This document shows, one piece after another, positions 1 to 11,994 of a DNA stretch of 64,000 nt. Each line of letters begins with the position of its first letter. Positions within the stretch are counted from its first letter, which is position 1. Source of the DNA: Odobenus rosmarus divergens (lineage: Eukaryota > Chordata > Mammalia > Carnivora > Odobenidae). Below the pieces are notes generated by a model. It saw only the letters and a list, made by a program, of their open reading frames with translations. It ran no database searches and was not told the origin of the DNA. The position numbers and the translations under genes were made by a program. The stretch spans positions 1,611,637-1,675,636 of the forward strand of contig NW_004450939.1 in assembly GCF_000321225.1 (NCBI RefSeq). Reading direction: 5' to 3'.

Positions 1-146
1 GGGGGATGGGTTAGCCTGGTGATGGGTATTAAAGAGGGCACGTTCTACGTGGAGCACTGGGTGTTATGCACAAACAATGAATCATGGAACACTACATCAA
101 AACTAATGATGTAATGTATGATGATTAACGTAACAATAAAAAAATT
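1..146 (+). mobile_element. L1 3' UTR tail, cut by window start
   Basis: The sequence matches the last part of the carnivore L1 3' UTR, including GGATGGGTTAGCCTGGTGAT and the words for an AATGAATCATGG block, and closes with an A-rich tail near 140-150. The same block recurs at 5580-5732 and 48785-48950, which supports a repeat family. The 5' part lies outside the window, so the length of the insertion is unknown. Confidence 0.85.
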
Positions 147-762
147 TAAAGAAATAAAATGGGCTATCATCCCATTCAGGAAAAGAACATCATTTTTATT
201 AATTAAGATATGTGAATTGTATATACTTTAAAATATTATCCCTGACTTAGCAAAATACATACATCACTATAAGTGGTTGGATAAATAACTTAATATCATC
301 CCTTCTTAAAAAGGATTAAGTGATAAAGCAATTTACTTACAATTTCTTAGACCTTTTAATTATGTGACTATTAATATAGTCATGCTTCATTAATTCTATA
401 AGATATGATGAAAATTATGCTTTTATTTAAAAAATAATCTTTCACTCAATATTGGGTTGAAATATTACTAATTGTTTTGAAGTTCATCCCAGGTCACAGT
501 TCATTTCAAATGTGAATCTACCTAAAGGTAAGGATTTAGCTATAGAGTTTTGCAATTGACAATAACCTCCTCAAATTTCCTCAATTGTCATCATGTCCTG
601 AAGACTAAAATCACAGATGAATAATAATTAAAAAGCATTTCTCTGAACATCTTTCTGTATGTAGGAATATTAAATTTATGTTTCTACTGAAATAACATTC
701 TTCCAAAACATACATGCCTATGTAAGATGTATTAGCTTCTCAGATTTTTTTTTTTTTTAAAC
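147..762. other. AT-rich stretch, nothing recognised
   Basis: No repeat family, RNA gene or coding-like frame is apparent. A T-run at about 746-758 lies just before the SINE target site. Confidence 0.5.
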
Positions 763-777
763 AAGAAGAACAAACGT

Positions 778-960
778 CGGAGGTGCCTGGGTGGCTCAAC
801 TGATTAAGCGTCTGCTTTCAGCTCAGGTCCTGAGATGCAGTCCAGTGTCTTCGAGCTCCCTGCTCAGTGGGGAGTCTGCTTCTCCCTCTGCCCCTCCCCT
901 TGCTCATGTTCTCTCTCTCAAATAAATAATAAATTTTAAAAATCTTTAAAAAAATAAAAA
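778..960 (+). mobile_element. SINEC (tRNA-derived carnivore SINE)
   Basis: This is a full-length carnivore SINE. It has a tRNA-like head (GTGCCTGGGTGGCTCAACTG), a CT-rich middle (CTTCTCCCTCTGCCCCTCCC) and an AATAAA and A-rich tail. It is flanked by a 15-bp target-site duplication AAGAAGAACAAACGT, at 763-777 and again with one change at about 960-974. A short antisense open frame across it is a by-product of the repeat. Confidence 0.93.
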
Positions 961-974
961 AGAAGAACAAATGT

Positions 975-1304
975 TTACTGCACTCATTGAAATTATGCAA
1001 TAATTACATAGAGTTAGTCATTGTTTTCCACTTCACCTCTAAACCCCTACCTCTCTCTTAAGTATCTTTCTGGACCATGGTACCCATAGAAACATAATAC
1101 TCACAGCTACACATGTGTACACTTACATACACACACATCATGTACACACACACGTATACATTGTTTCAGAGAATTTAATCTCTATGACATATTGCTCTTA
1201 CGTGGTTTGAGTATTTATTTCATTGCAAGTAAGACACTTAAGAAATTTTCTTATATATAACAAGTTATCCCTGCACTTAGGGGATGATCAAAAAGGAAGT
1301 AAAG
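975..1304. repeat. Short CA-rich simple repeat in unassigned DNA
   Basis: Interrupted CA dinucleotides lie at about 1110-1155 (ACACATGTGTACAC and CACACACACG blocks). The remainder is unassigned. Confidence 0.5.
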
Positions 1305-1473
1305 GGGGCGCCTGGGTGGCTCAGTCATTAGGCATCTGCCTTCAGCTCGGGTCATGATCCCAGCGTCCTGGGATGGAGCCCCGCCTCGGGCTTCCTGCTC
1401 CGTGGGAAGCTTGCTTCTCCCTCTCCCACTCCCCCTGCTTGTGTTCCCTCTCTTGCTGTCTCTCTCTGTCCAA

Positions 1474-1504
<31 letters not shown>

Positions 1505-1518
1505 AATCTTAAAAATAT
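1305..1518 (+). mobile_element. SINEC
   Basis: It begins with GGGGCGCCTGGGTGGCTCAG, has the long CT-rich body seen in arctoid copies (CTCCCACTCCCCCTGCTTGT), and ends in an expanded (AAAT)n tract at about 1470-1504. Target-site repeats are not clear because the right flank is AT-rich. Confidence 0.9.
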
Positions 1519-1835
1519 ATATATTCACAGAGAAATAAGGATTTATATAAAGGATAAGTTCCTCAAGGAAAGAACAAATAATGAATATCAGAGCTAATGG
1601 TTTTCTCCTATGTATTGTCCAGTAGTTCCTTTAAAAATTCTTTTTGATTGCCTAGTAGGTCTTTAGGGATATTTTAGGTCTTTTTTTCACCTCATTATTT
1701 ATGTTTGTTTTGGAGTTATGTTTATGTGTGTCTCTGGACCTATATTTGCTCAAGAATACTTCCATTCTAGAAATAATTTCTTAATCAATCAACTGTAAAG
1801 TTATTCAAAAGGCATATGAGATACAGTGATTTTTA

Positions 1836-1960
1836 GGGGGTGCCTGGCTGGCTCAGGGAGCATGTGACTCTCAGTCTTGGAGTCATGAGTTCTAGCCCCA
1901 TATTGGGCAGAGAGATTACTTTAAAAAATAATAATAAAATGAAATACTATTTAAAAAAAA
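1836..1960 (+). mobile_element. SINEC, older short subtype
   Basis: The head reads GGGGTGCCTGGCTGGCTCAG, but the CT-rich tail is absent and the body ends in the AGAGATTACTTTAAAAAATA form, which is typical of older carnivore SINE subfamilies. It is flanked by a 15-bp target-site duplication, ATACAGTGATTTTTA at 1821-1835 and ATACAATGATTTTTA at 1961-1975. Confidence 0.9.
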
Positions 1961-2164
1961 ATACAATGATTTTTACACAGTGGCTTTGTAGCCCTTGAAC
2001 TTGCTAAACTTCTTAGTAGTTATAGGCATTTTTACCTGATGCCTCAAGATTTTTACACACAGAATTACACCATCTTTAAAGAAAGGCCATTTTTACTTCC
2101 CTTTTGCCAAATGCCAGGTCTTAATGTTTCTCTCAAAAATGTTATATTGATCAAAACGAGCCAG

Positions 2165-2452
2165 ACGCCAAAGAGTATAGACTTTATAAATTTTATTTGT
2201 ATGGAATTCATGCACAGAATATGCAAAACTAATATACGGTGATAGAAATCACAAAAGTAGTTAACTCTGGGGTAAAAGAGGGCTACGGATTGGAAAGGGG
2301 CATGGAGAAATTTTCTAGTGGGATAGATATGTTCTATACCTTGATGTGGATATTGGTTACAGGGGTATATACATATATCAAAAGTCACTGAGCTGTACAA
2401 CTAAGATTTGTGCATTCTCTTCTATGTAAATTCTACCTCAGAACAAAAACAC
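2165..2452 (+). mobile_element. Old L1 (L1M-type) 3' end
   Basis: The words GGTGATAGAAATCAC, AGTAGTTAACTCTGG and GTAAATTCTACCTC, in this order, are the usual 3' terminal blocks of old mammalian L1 elements. The copy is diverged and 5'-truncated. Several short frames across it are chance frames. Confidence 0.65.
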
Positions 2453-2851
2453 TGATTTTTAATTTTATTTTATCTTTTTTTATTCTGGTGTGGGGGAAAT
2501 AATGGAGTTAATGACTAAAGATGACATCAGAGGCCTCCATATCATTCCACGGTGGCTCAGGACTCTCTCCTTGACTGAGCAGGAATAGCAGCCCAAAATC
2601 TAAACCACAAAACTCCCTGTAGGATGCTACAGTCAAAGGTTTTACATTAAGATTTTGGATAATTAAAAACCCAATAATCAGTGGAAGAGGGAAAATGATC
2701 ACCTCCATTGGAATAACTGAGGTTGAACCGTTTTAATTTGAAATCTTGCCCAATATCAGGGTGCTAATGAAAATAAAAGTTTCAACTAATAGTTTTCAAA
2801 TTTAGGACTCATTATGTACAGATATAAATTGACATAATGTATGATTACATC

Positions 2852-2919
2852 TTTTTGGTAATTTGAGTTAATAGGAGACTACTTATTTTTGGTAATTTGA
2901 GTTAATAGGAGACTACTTA
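2852..2919. repeat. Exact 34-bp tandem duplication
   Basis: The unit begins TTTTTGGTAATTTGAGTTAA and occurs at 2852-2885 and 2886-2919 with no mismatch, followed by CTTTCAAACTG. The perfect identity implies a recent duplication. Confidence 0.95.
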
Positions 2920-5218
2920 CTTTCAAACTGTAAGGTGGTATGCAGGTAGTTGCTGTATCCATTTGTAAGCAGCTCAAATAGGCTGGAGACTGCAATTATG
3001 TGTTTATAAATATAAAACATCTATACACAGCTAAATAAAAGGTGTATTCAGCACAGCTCAATGTACTTTCTCAGAGAAGCAAAGCATATTAAATAAATAA
3101 AAGAAGTCTGAGTTACTTTAGTTGAACATTAAGTTGAGTGCAGGGGACCAGCCCCTGATAAGAGAAGAATGTGGATCTGGTTTTCAGAGTGAGAAATGTT
3201 AAGGAGGTGCAGTTTGCTTTGTAAATAGCAACTGTGATGAGACACAGAAAAACAGATGTGCAAAAAAAAAATGCCAGGCACCATTTGCTTTAAACAATCT
3301 TCTCCTTCCATTTAATTTGTATACAAACTTCCAAAAGTGCTAGCTTTAAGAATAATTAAGTAGACAAACATATTCAGTCTTTCAAAGTGTGAAAAAAAGA
3401 TTTTAAATGTTTTGTAAAAACATTTGTTAGATACATAGATATAAATCTGAATTAAGAAGAAATCACACTCTTCTGTCCTTAGCCCAATAGACACACCATG
3501 CCATAAGGAAGTGTGACCTCTCATCCTCCTAGCTTTGGGCATCTCTTCTATTGGCCATTCAGAATTGTCACAAGGACATTTATATTGAAACTTGAGACTT
3601 GAGTCTCTAAAATCTTAGGGGATCCATAGATGCCTTGGAAATTCCCCTTCTTATCTGGGAATCTCTTAAAGGTGATGGGACACTTTGGGTCCTACTATTC
3701 CTCAGCCTCCGCAGAATCCATTTAAGAAGGGGCCGGGGGTGGGAGTCTGGTTGAGTACAAATCTTTAGAGTCCTTGGAATGGGGAGAGAATGGGGTCATG
3801 CTGTGACTTGTCAAGACTTTGGGGCTTCTGGATTCTGAAAATATGCTCAAGACATGCTGAAGTACCAAGGTGTATACTGGAGGGAGTATTGGAGATTCTT
3901 TATCTTGTTCTATAAACTGCCCTGGAATTTTGGGAGTGCAATTCAGGAGTTTCAGTGAACCAGTTTGTGCTACTGAATAACCAGACCAGGGCAAAGATTT
4001 ACATCTAGGTGTCTCAACTGCTGGTCCCTACTCATTAAAAAAAATCAGCAATATGCTTTAAAATGTAAAATAAAATAACAAAGTGAATATGAGACAAGTT
4101 AGCAATCTCTTGCCCAGTGCTAACTCATCCTTGGTTCCTACCTACCAGGACAACCCCATTTCAATTCTGTTTCTTCAGAGAATTCTTCCAAGTGTTATAA
4201 TGTACTCTTCAATTTAAACATTGAGATATAATCTATTAAGTTCTTTCTGTAAAAGATGAGACTATCATTTACCTCTCTTTAAAGCATCAAATGGAAAAGT
4301 AACTATTCTGAGACTTGATATATGTGAAAATACCTTTATTTTACTCTCACAATTGCTTATAGACTAGACATAATTTCTAAGTTAGAAATTAATTTCCCTT
4401 AGAATTTTAAATACATTGCTCCATTATCTTCTGGCTTCCAAGATCACTGTTACATAAATTGTGTTTTTTAGTGGGATTTTGGCAAGGAGAATTATTATGT
4501 TCAGTCTCTGATATTTAACTCTTATTATGCCACATTGATTTCTTGTTTCCTCAAATATTTTCTATCTGTTCAAGCACACCTGATTGTTTTTCAGAGAGGA
4601 CAAGGAATAGAGCATTGATTTGTGTTTTCAGTGAGGTATGACATGAATAATATTTTTTTAAAATAAAGACAAGCTTTGATAAAAAGGAGTCATAATATAG
4701 TTGAAAAAGGAAGTAAATAGGCCAAGAGAATTCCAGAAAATATCAGAGAACTCTGGAGTTACTAAGGGCTTTATAGCTTTTCTAATTGAATAGTTATTTA
4801 TTTCTTTACAGCTCTTAAATTAAAGAGGGTGGCCTAAAAATTGTTTGGAGACTTCTATAGTTTTGTGCCTATGTTATTGGAACTTTCTGGAATTCAAATT
4901 CCCTAAAGACTAGTGATAGATTTATTATTATAGAAAGATTTCCATTGTAATATCCTTAATTACATTTTACCCATGAAACACCATTTTCAGTAATATCTTT
5001 TTGGCATTGAAAACATAACCTTTAAGTTTATTCTTGTACTTTATACCTGTTCATGTATTCAGCCAGCTTAAATCGAATAAGTATCAGATTGAACGTAAAG
5101 AGATATGGCTTCTAGTAGGCTTAGTGATTTCCATCTTTATTTCTAACGTATTAAGTTTATAAAACCTAGACTTCTTATCTCTAGTATTAGCATTTTTCTC
5201 TTCATAACTTTCACTTAC

Positions 5219-5266
5219 CTTTGCACAATAATGAGATGAGACGAAGAAAATTCTATTTATAGCACA
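5219..5266 (+). repeat. 48-bp direct repeat, copy 1 of 2
   Basis: CTTTGCACAATAATGAGATG and the following bases to 5266 recur at 7214-7261 with 45 of 48 positions identical by eye. The similarity stops sharply on both sides. The spacing between copy starts is 1995 bp. Confidence 0.85.
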
Positions 5267-5308
5267 TTCTTTGTGGAAAGTAATTGGGTTGTGGGGAAAA
5301 ATGATTCA

Positions 5309-5732
5309 GAAGAGTTGCTGGAGTGGTGGGGGGTGGGAGGGATGGGGTGGGTGGGTGATAGACATTGGGGAGGGTATGTGCTATGGTGAGCGCTGTGAAT
5401 TGTGTAAGACCGTTGAATCACAGACCTGTACCTCTGAAACAAATAATACATTATATGTTAAAATAAAAAAAGATAGCAGGAGGGGAAGAATGAAAGGGGG
5501 GAAATCGGACGGGGAGACGAACCATGAGAGACTATGGACTCTGAGAAACAAACTGAGGGTTCTAGAGGGGAGGGGGATGGGGGATGGGTTAGCCTGGTGA
5601 TGGGTATTAAAGAGGGCACGTTCTGCATAGAGCACTGGGTGTTATACGCAAACAATGAATCATGGACCACTACATCAAAAACTAATGCTGTAATGTATGG
5701 TGCTTAATGTAACATACTTAAAAAAAAGAAGA
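5309..5732 (+). mobile_element. 5'-truncated young L1, 3' UTR only
   Basis: It opens at the GTTGCTGGAGTGGTGGGG block of the carnivore L1 3' end. It runs through GACCTGTACCTCTGAAACAA, an internal A-rich spacer and the GATGGGTTAGCCTGGTGATG block, and ends in an A-rich tail. A short repeat AGAAGAGTT at 5308-5316 and 5733-5741 may be its target-site duplication. The same block order occurs at 48500-48950. Overlapping frames of up to about 109 codons are repeat artefacts. Confidence 0.9.
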
Positions 5733-5741
5733 AGAAGAGTT

Positions 5742-7300
5742 TCCAGTTAGATACTCTAGGTTAAATATACCAAAAATCAAATCCAAATGATTTAAACAAC
5801 TGTTTTATCAACCCAATGGAATTAAAACAACTATTAAAGTGCAGGGATGAAGATAGAGAGTAAGCAGATAATTGCAACTATGCTTTAAAACAAAGATGAA
5901 TCAGTAGACCTTTGTGAATTGAAACTAGAAGTAGATGGATTGATGCCTCAAGGCCAGAGGCCTCAGGATTGGAGACAGATGCAGATGGAGAGGAAAACAA
6001 AGTCAAGGGTCAATATTCAGAGTAGTTCATACCCCATCTTTCAAATCCTGCACAGCTGATGGATGTCCCTCCTTTACTCAAGAAGATTAGAAGGTTACTC
6101 TCTGGAGAGGTCAAGTAGAGAGACTCTGGACTTAAAGCCACCCCCATGCTGAAATGGGGCTTAAAAAAATGTCTACATTCTGAATGGTAACACCCTAACC
6201 CCTTTCCTCCATTAGCTCAGAGATGCTGACTGGCAGGATTATTTCTCCAAGGTAGGAAAATGTAAGAAGATTCTGCTTTGGAAAAAAATTTACTAGCTCT
6301 CTCCCCATTCCAAAGACTTACAGACACTGGGAGTCAGAATTCAAACTTAATTTCCTAAATAGATTACCTGTAACAACGTCTGTAAATTGATAAGTACTAT
6401 CCATGCATGCTGAACTTCTATTCAGTTTTTCATTGCCATGTTCTTAAATATGAATGGCATCAAACTTAGCCACCCCGAAAGCTAGAAAACAAAAGAGAAT
6501 AGTCTTTAAAATTCTTAGGGAAAATGAACACGAACCTGGAATCCTATCCCTAGCTAAGCCGTCAGTTTGGTGTAAAGATAGAATATAGAAATCTTCAGAT
6601 ATTCGATGTCTTCAACATTTTCTCTCGCATGTCCTTTCATAGTAAGTTAGTAGTGGATATTATTCATGAAAATGAAAACTAATCTAAGAAAGAGGACAAC
6701 ATGGTTTGAAATCAGGAAATCCAACACAGTAGAGAAGAAAATGCTCAGGATGCTAGGGAAAGGAAGACCGACTATGATAACTGAGTCCGGTCTAGAGAGC
6801 AACCGTAGAGATCAGAGGAGGACAAAGACTCTAGAAGATTTGTCTCCAAGAATTGTAGACTGCTGTTACCTTTGAATGATTTGTGTTTCTCCTCGAGACT
6901 TTAGGCATGATAGGTGCATACAAATCTAAGCAAGCAAATAAACAAGCAGAAAAAAACACATGGTACAAACTCCAAACTTAGTGTATAATACATGTATTAG
7001 TGTTCACTGTGTATAATGTATCTAATGGCAAATTGGTTTAAATTTGAGCATAGCAAAGTTGGAAATTGTTCAGATGAGCTTAAAAGTGTTGTCAAGCTTT
7101 AAAGGAAACAGTCCATGGTCTTCCTTTGTTTGGGCCTTATGTTCTGTGTTCTCTTTGCTTGGGGTGGTCATCCTCAAGACATTTGATTGGTGCATTGTTC
7201 TAATCATACAGGTCTTTGCTCAATAATGAGATGAGATGAAGAAAATTCTATTTATAACACAAACATCACTTCTCTGATCAGTCTACAAAAAATAGCACCT
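5742..7300. other. Unassigned sequence
   Basis: No repeat or gene is recognised except the second arm of the 48-bp repeat at 7214-7261. A 69-codon frame at 6666-6875 is lysine- and arginine-rich but has no recognisable domain. Confidence 0.4.
7214..7261 (+). repeat. 48-bp direct repeat, copy 2 of 2
   Basis: This is the partner of 5219-5266, with three substitutions by eye (A/T, C/T and G/A). The flanks are unrelated. No A-tail precedes it, so it does not look like a right-hand target site of a long retrotransposon. Confidence 0.85.
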
Positions 7301-7304
7301 GCCA

Positions 7305-7625
7305 TCACTTTATCTTAACTTCTTCTGCTTTATTTTCTTCATCGGACCTATCAATTCCTGAAATTATGCTATTTTTAAAATTGTTTATTTTCTGTCTGGT
7401 TCTCTGCTGTGTCCCAGCACTTAGAACATTGTCTGGCATGTGGTATGTGCTCAAAAAAACAAAACAAAACCAAAAAAAAACAAAGAAATCTGTGGGATGA
7501 GGAACCCATACATGGTAAACTCCATGGAAGCAGAGAATGTCTTGTTGACCATTGTATCTTCAACCTCTCACCAAATGTCTATTGGTATAAGTATTCCAGA
7601 AACCTGTGGATGAATGAATGAATGA
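7305..7625 (+). mobile_element. L2 (LINE2) 3' end, decayed
   Basis: The order CTGCTTTATTTTCTTCAT, CACTTAGAACATTGTCTGGC and ATGTGCTCAA follows the 3' end of L2. After an A-rich interruption at 7446-7482, a second set of L2-like words (AAACTCCATGGAAGCAGAGA, then GAATGAATGAATGAA at 7612-7626) follows. It is either one L2 with an inserted A-tract or two overlapping fragments. Confidence 0.55.
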
Positions 7626-10020
7626 AATCAATGGTGAGATTTCTCTTAAAATTTTTAATAAAAATAATTGTTTTGAAACCTTTGGGGGCTTCACACAATT
7701 AAAGAATAGTTATTTGTGCAGTAGAACTCAGGATGACTAAAGAAATAAATTATTTTCTTCTCCTTGGAGGAAGCTTGGAATCTGAACTGCAAGCTCTGAA
7801 GATGTGTGGTGTGTTCCTTCACACCTGAGTGAGCAAATCCAAATAAGCATGATTACTAACACAGTTAAAAGGTGAAGAGTATACTCTAGGGTCAGTGTCA
7901 GCTCACAGGCTCTTTGGAGTTCTAGCCATGGCAGGTAATCTGCCTTGTGCCCCTTTTCTCTGTGTTTGGAGATATTCATGGTTTATACACATCTGGGAAA
8001 AGGAGGGAAATAGTTTCGTACATTATCTGTAAATACTATAAACTAGAATTCTACTGACTTCCTAAAGCAATATGACAAGAAGTAAATATTGTAAGAAATG
8101 GACCATGCCCTGAAAATGTAATCAGCAACATAGACAAGCTCTGGAGGACGGACAGTTGTGAAATAGTGAACACGGGATAGGGGGTTGGCATCCTCACTTC
8201 TCTGTCTATAAATGGCCTGTGGTAAGTGAGCTTTGTATTTCTATTGGCTACATATTTCCATTGTCCTTCTTGATAAAAATATTTATATATTTTTTAGAAA
8301 ACACGAAGAGAAAAAAATAACCCCAAATCATTTAAATTTAAGAAGGCAATAACTAAAAGAGCACTCCATTGCTCATTTTGATGTTTTTAAGAGCCAAGAG
8401 TGTGTTCTTTCATCCAGGGTTCCGCTTTCAGCAGCATTGCTGACAAAACAAAGAATGTGGTTGCTCTTAGGCTAAAGACAAGATCCTACTTGTTGTCTCT
8501 GTGAGCATTAACTATGTAGTCTGACTCTGATTAGAATAAAGCTGAGGGGGGAGAGAAAGGGAGAGAATTCTAAATTAATTTAATTTAGGTGCATATACCT
8601 CATTTATATCAAAATATTTATCACTCTGGATTACTAACAGCAGGGAGAAAGTTTTGGGACAAATTAATAATTAAGGGTGATTTATAATTCTTAAGTGATG
8701 TCTTTGTTTTGCTATTCAGTGCCACTCCCGGGGTCTGACTTTAGCCCAGGACATTGGAGGGCAGAGACATAGGAACTGCTTGGTTGAATAGCCAGGTCAG
8801 CTGAACTGCATCAGCTCAGATGTGTCCTGCCAGAGATTGCCCGCATGTTTCCTATGAAACATGTGTGGTCTACCTGTTGTGGGAGCTGGGCTGAAGCCCC
8901 TGAGAGAGAAGGATACCAGCAATGTGTGCCTGGGTGGGGTGGGCCCTTCATGAAGCCAGGCTTTTGCCTGTCTCCTGAGTATCAGAGTGAAAGGGGCCTG
9001 CAAGGATTTCAGTCCTTGAAATCACATGGAAGAGAAGCACTTCTAGGACAAGAAAGTGAAGCTACCCAACCAAGTCCAAGTTCCCATCTTTCCTCCCTTC
9101 CTCTGCTTCATCCCTGATGGGGGTGAAAACATCCCCTAGAAAATGAGGGATGGATGCAGGACATCAGAGCAAAACCCAACAGCAACCCTGTATGCAGAGG
9201 TTGCCAACTATAGAGGCCTTAGCTGGGAAAGGGGAGAAGACTTAACTTCGAATGAATATTGAGGAGTTGACTCTACTATTTGCTGTGTATATACTTTCTT
9301 CTTGATAATTTTGATTTCTAAACTGGAACTATGCATTTTCTGACTTTGTGAATTAAAGTTCCACTCATCTAAGAATAAGTAAAAAGTTCATGACAACTAT
9401 CCTAGTTTCATCTTGAGGTAGGGCAAGATTATAGCCAATGAATACATTTTGAAACGATGGTGGGAGACCAAAAATTAAAGGTGTATTTTGATTATACCAC
9501 AAAACAAAACTGAACCGTTAATTCATTTTCCTGTACATGGTCCTTTGACTCACCTTAAGGGAATAAACTAAAATAATAAGTTTCACAAGAAATCATTATT
9601 AAGAAAAGTTATTCAGTCTCCCACATTGGGTACCATTGTTTGAAATTTGTATTTTACACAGTTTCTAAATTTATAAGCTGCATGTATAAGAAAGTGTCCC
9701 TAGATGTGATAGAGAGTAATATCTGATCTTGTCCAAGAGTTGCCTTACACAGTCAGGCCCGGTGTGGGCCAGTGGAATCTGAAGATGCTTCTTGATAAAG
9801 CAACACCCCAAGAAATGGATGAAAGAACTATGTGCAGCAACCATTAATACAAGAAGGTGATTATTTGGACATGAAATATATTCTTGAAGAAAAGCTGGAT
9901 TGCAAAAAACTTGTTTTTAACAAGGCAGTGAGAGAAAAGAACAAGTGTCCTTGGATTTCTCTATGCCTCATATTCCATACCTAATATGTCAGCAAATCTG
10001 ATTGCTGTTAACCATTTCTC
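7626..10020. other. Unassigned sequence
   Basis: I see no repeat family or coding-like frame. Frames at 8797-9117 on both strands overlap each other and show no domain pattern. Confidence 0.4.
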
Positions 10021-10024
10021 TGGC

Positions 10025-10544
10025 CTTTCTACCGCTCTCCATCTCCACCGCTCTCACCTCAGGCCAAGCTCCCATTGCTTAACCCCCCGCCTACTCCGGG
10101 AGCCTTCTGCGGGTCTCCTTGCTTCTGCTGTTAAATCCCAATGATTTATTTTCATTACAGCAACTGGAGTGGCCTCTCAAAATAAAATATATAATCAGAT
10201 CACACCCTCACACTATTTAAAAACTTCTAATAATAGCATGGAGAAAAAATACGTACATTTGTAAATCCTTATGTGACCCAGCCTCTGCTTACCAGTCTGA
10301 CTTCATTCATTATCACTTTCCCTGTCAGCCACTGCTCCCCAGCTGTTCTCACTGTTGACACAGCCAGACTAGCTGGCTTCCTCTTGTCACTGAGATCTCA
10401 GTTCAGATGCCACCTCCTCAAACAGGCCTTCTCTGACCATTCATTCAGGAGACACCAAGTCACACTCAATCTTAGTGCCCTATTTTGATTCTCTGTGGAG
10501 TACTCATTTCCATCTGATATTATTCCTGTATATTTACTTAAAAG
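10025..10544 (+). mobile_element. L2, left part (split by LTR)
   Basis: The words CAACTGGAGTGGCCTCTCAA, ATCAGATCACACCCTCACAC, CAGTTCAGATGCCACCTCCT and CCTTCTCTGACCATTC come in the order of L2 sense sequence. The element breaks off at about 10544 and resumes at 11146, so the LTR between them inserted into an existing L2. Confidence 0.7.
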
Positions 10545-11145
10545 TGTGACAGACAGACTTCAAGGTAGCCCACATCATCCCCATCTCCTGGTATTTATAC
10601 CTTTGTATAATCTCCTCACCTTGGGTTTGGGCAGAACCCCTGACTTGCTTCTAACCTATAGAATATGGCAAAGGTGATGGGATGACATTCTTAGAATTAG
10701 GTTACATGTTCTTACAGAGGTGTTGGTATATCATCCCTGTGATTAGGTTATAAGAGACTCCGTTTCACTAGCAGACTTGCTCTTGAGACTTTCTCCTTTG
10801 CTGGCTTTGGAGAAGCAAGCTGTTAGGTTTTTGAGGGCCCCTCATGGAGAAGGCCATGTGACAAGGAACTGCAGACAGCTTCTAGAAGCTGAACAAAACT
10901 TTGAGGCTTATAGTTCTATATCTACAACAACTAAGTGCTGCCAACAGCCATGTGAACTTGGAAAAACCCTGAACCTCAGATAAAAACTCAGGCCTGGTTT
11001 ATACTCTGATTGTAGCTTTGGGAAACCCTAATCAGAGGGCCCATTGTTTGGACTTCTGATCCACAGCAACTAGGAGATAATAAATGAGTGCTATTTTAAG
11101 TTGCTAAGTTCATGGTAATTTGTTACACGGCAAGAGAAAACAAAT
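10545..11145 (+). mobile_element. MLT1-like (ERVL-MaLR) solo LTR
   Basis: The block starts TGTGACAGACAGACTTCAAG. It contains CTAACCTATAGAATATGGCA, and its right end has GAGATAATAAATGAGTG followed by TTAAGTTGCTAAGTT and GGTAATTTGTTACACGGCAA. These words and their order are those of mammalian MaLR-type LTRs. No internal retroviral region is attached. It lies inside an L2. The subfamily is not assigned, and the exact ends are uncertain by about 10 bp. Confidence 0.65.
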
Positions 11146-11260
11146 ACACCAATTTATTATTTCTCCAGTTAGACTGTAAACTCCAGTGTCCAGAAGAGTG
11201 TCTGCCACATAGTGTTTCAGAAATATTTATTGAAGGAATAAATGAGAACGATCAGATTAT
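11146..11260 (+). mobile_element. L2, right part
   Basis: AGACTGTAAACTCCAGTG, then AGAGTGTCTGCCACATAGTG and a TATTTATTGAAGGAATAAAT end, are the terminal L2 words and complete the copy that starts at 10025. Confidence 0.7.
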
Positions 11261-11284
11261 TAAACATTTTTTTCCTTAAAACAA

Positions 11285-11895
11285 TTTCTTTTCAATGGAA
11301 GTATAGTTGACCCACCACGTTACATTAGTTTCAGGTGTACAACATAGTAATTCGACAACTCTATCTGTTATGCTGTGCTCACCACAGTGCAGCTCGCATC
11401 TGTCATGGTACAATGCTATTATAATAACATTGACTATTCCTCATGCTGTACTGTTCAGCCCTGTGACTTATTCATTCCTTAACTGGAAGCCTGTACCTCC
11501 CACTCCCCTTCACCCTTTTGCCTCTCCTCCCAGGCCCCTGTCCTCTGACAACCATCAGTTTGTGCTCTGGATTTATGGGTGTTTCTTCTTTTGTTGTTGT
11601 TGTTGTCTGTTTTGTTTATGGATTCCATCTATAAATGAAATTATATAGTATTTACTTTTTTTTCCCTGTCTGACTTTACTTCACTTGGTGTAATACTCCC
11701 TAGGTCCATCCATGTTGTAGCAAATGGCAAAAATTTCATTCTTTTTTTTGTGGGTGAGTAATATTCCGCATATGCCACATCTTCTTTATCCATTCATTTA
11801 TGGGTGGACACTTGGGTTGCTTTCATACCTTAGCTGTTGTAGATAATGCTTCAGTAGACATAAGGATACATATACCTTTTTGAATTAGTGTCACT
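11285..11895 (-). mobile_element. Antisense old L1 3' end
   Basis: Read on the plus strand it is the reverse complement of an L1 3' UTR and ORF2 C-terminus: AAGTATAGTTGAC, ACATTAGTTTCAGGTGTACA, TAGGTCCATCCATGTTGTAG, CCATTCATTTATGGGTGGAC and TTTTTGAATTAGTG. Nothing recognisable as L1 continues past 11895. A (GTT)n run at 11597-11608 lies inside. The plus-strand frame at 11307-11648 is an artefact of the antisense L1. Confidence 0.85.
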
Positions 11896-11994
11896 TTAAA
11901 TGACAAATTCTCAGGATAATTTAATACATGAAAACTGAAAATGCTGTAATGGGTCAATGTAGTAGGGAGACAGTGTGTATCATAATATTCAAAG

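Larger units (their letters stand above)
2453..5308. other. Unassigned AT-rich sequence
   Basis: No gene is seen. The stretch contains the 34-bp tandem duplication at 2852-2919 and the first arm of a 48-bp spaced repeat at 5219-5266. Part of 4250-4720, around CATTATCTTCTGGCTTCCA, weakly resembles antisense old L1 sequence, but not well enough to set boundaries. The open frames of 60-90 codons here show no protein-like pattern. Confidence 0.4.

Noticed and set aside
1305..1518. SINE heads considered as tRNA genes
   Set aside because: The tRNA-like heads lack a complete cloverleaf and are followed by SINE body and A-tail. They are SINEs, not tRNA genes.
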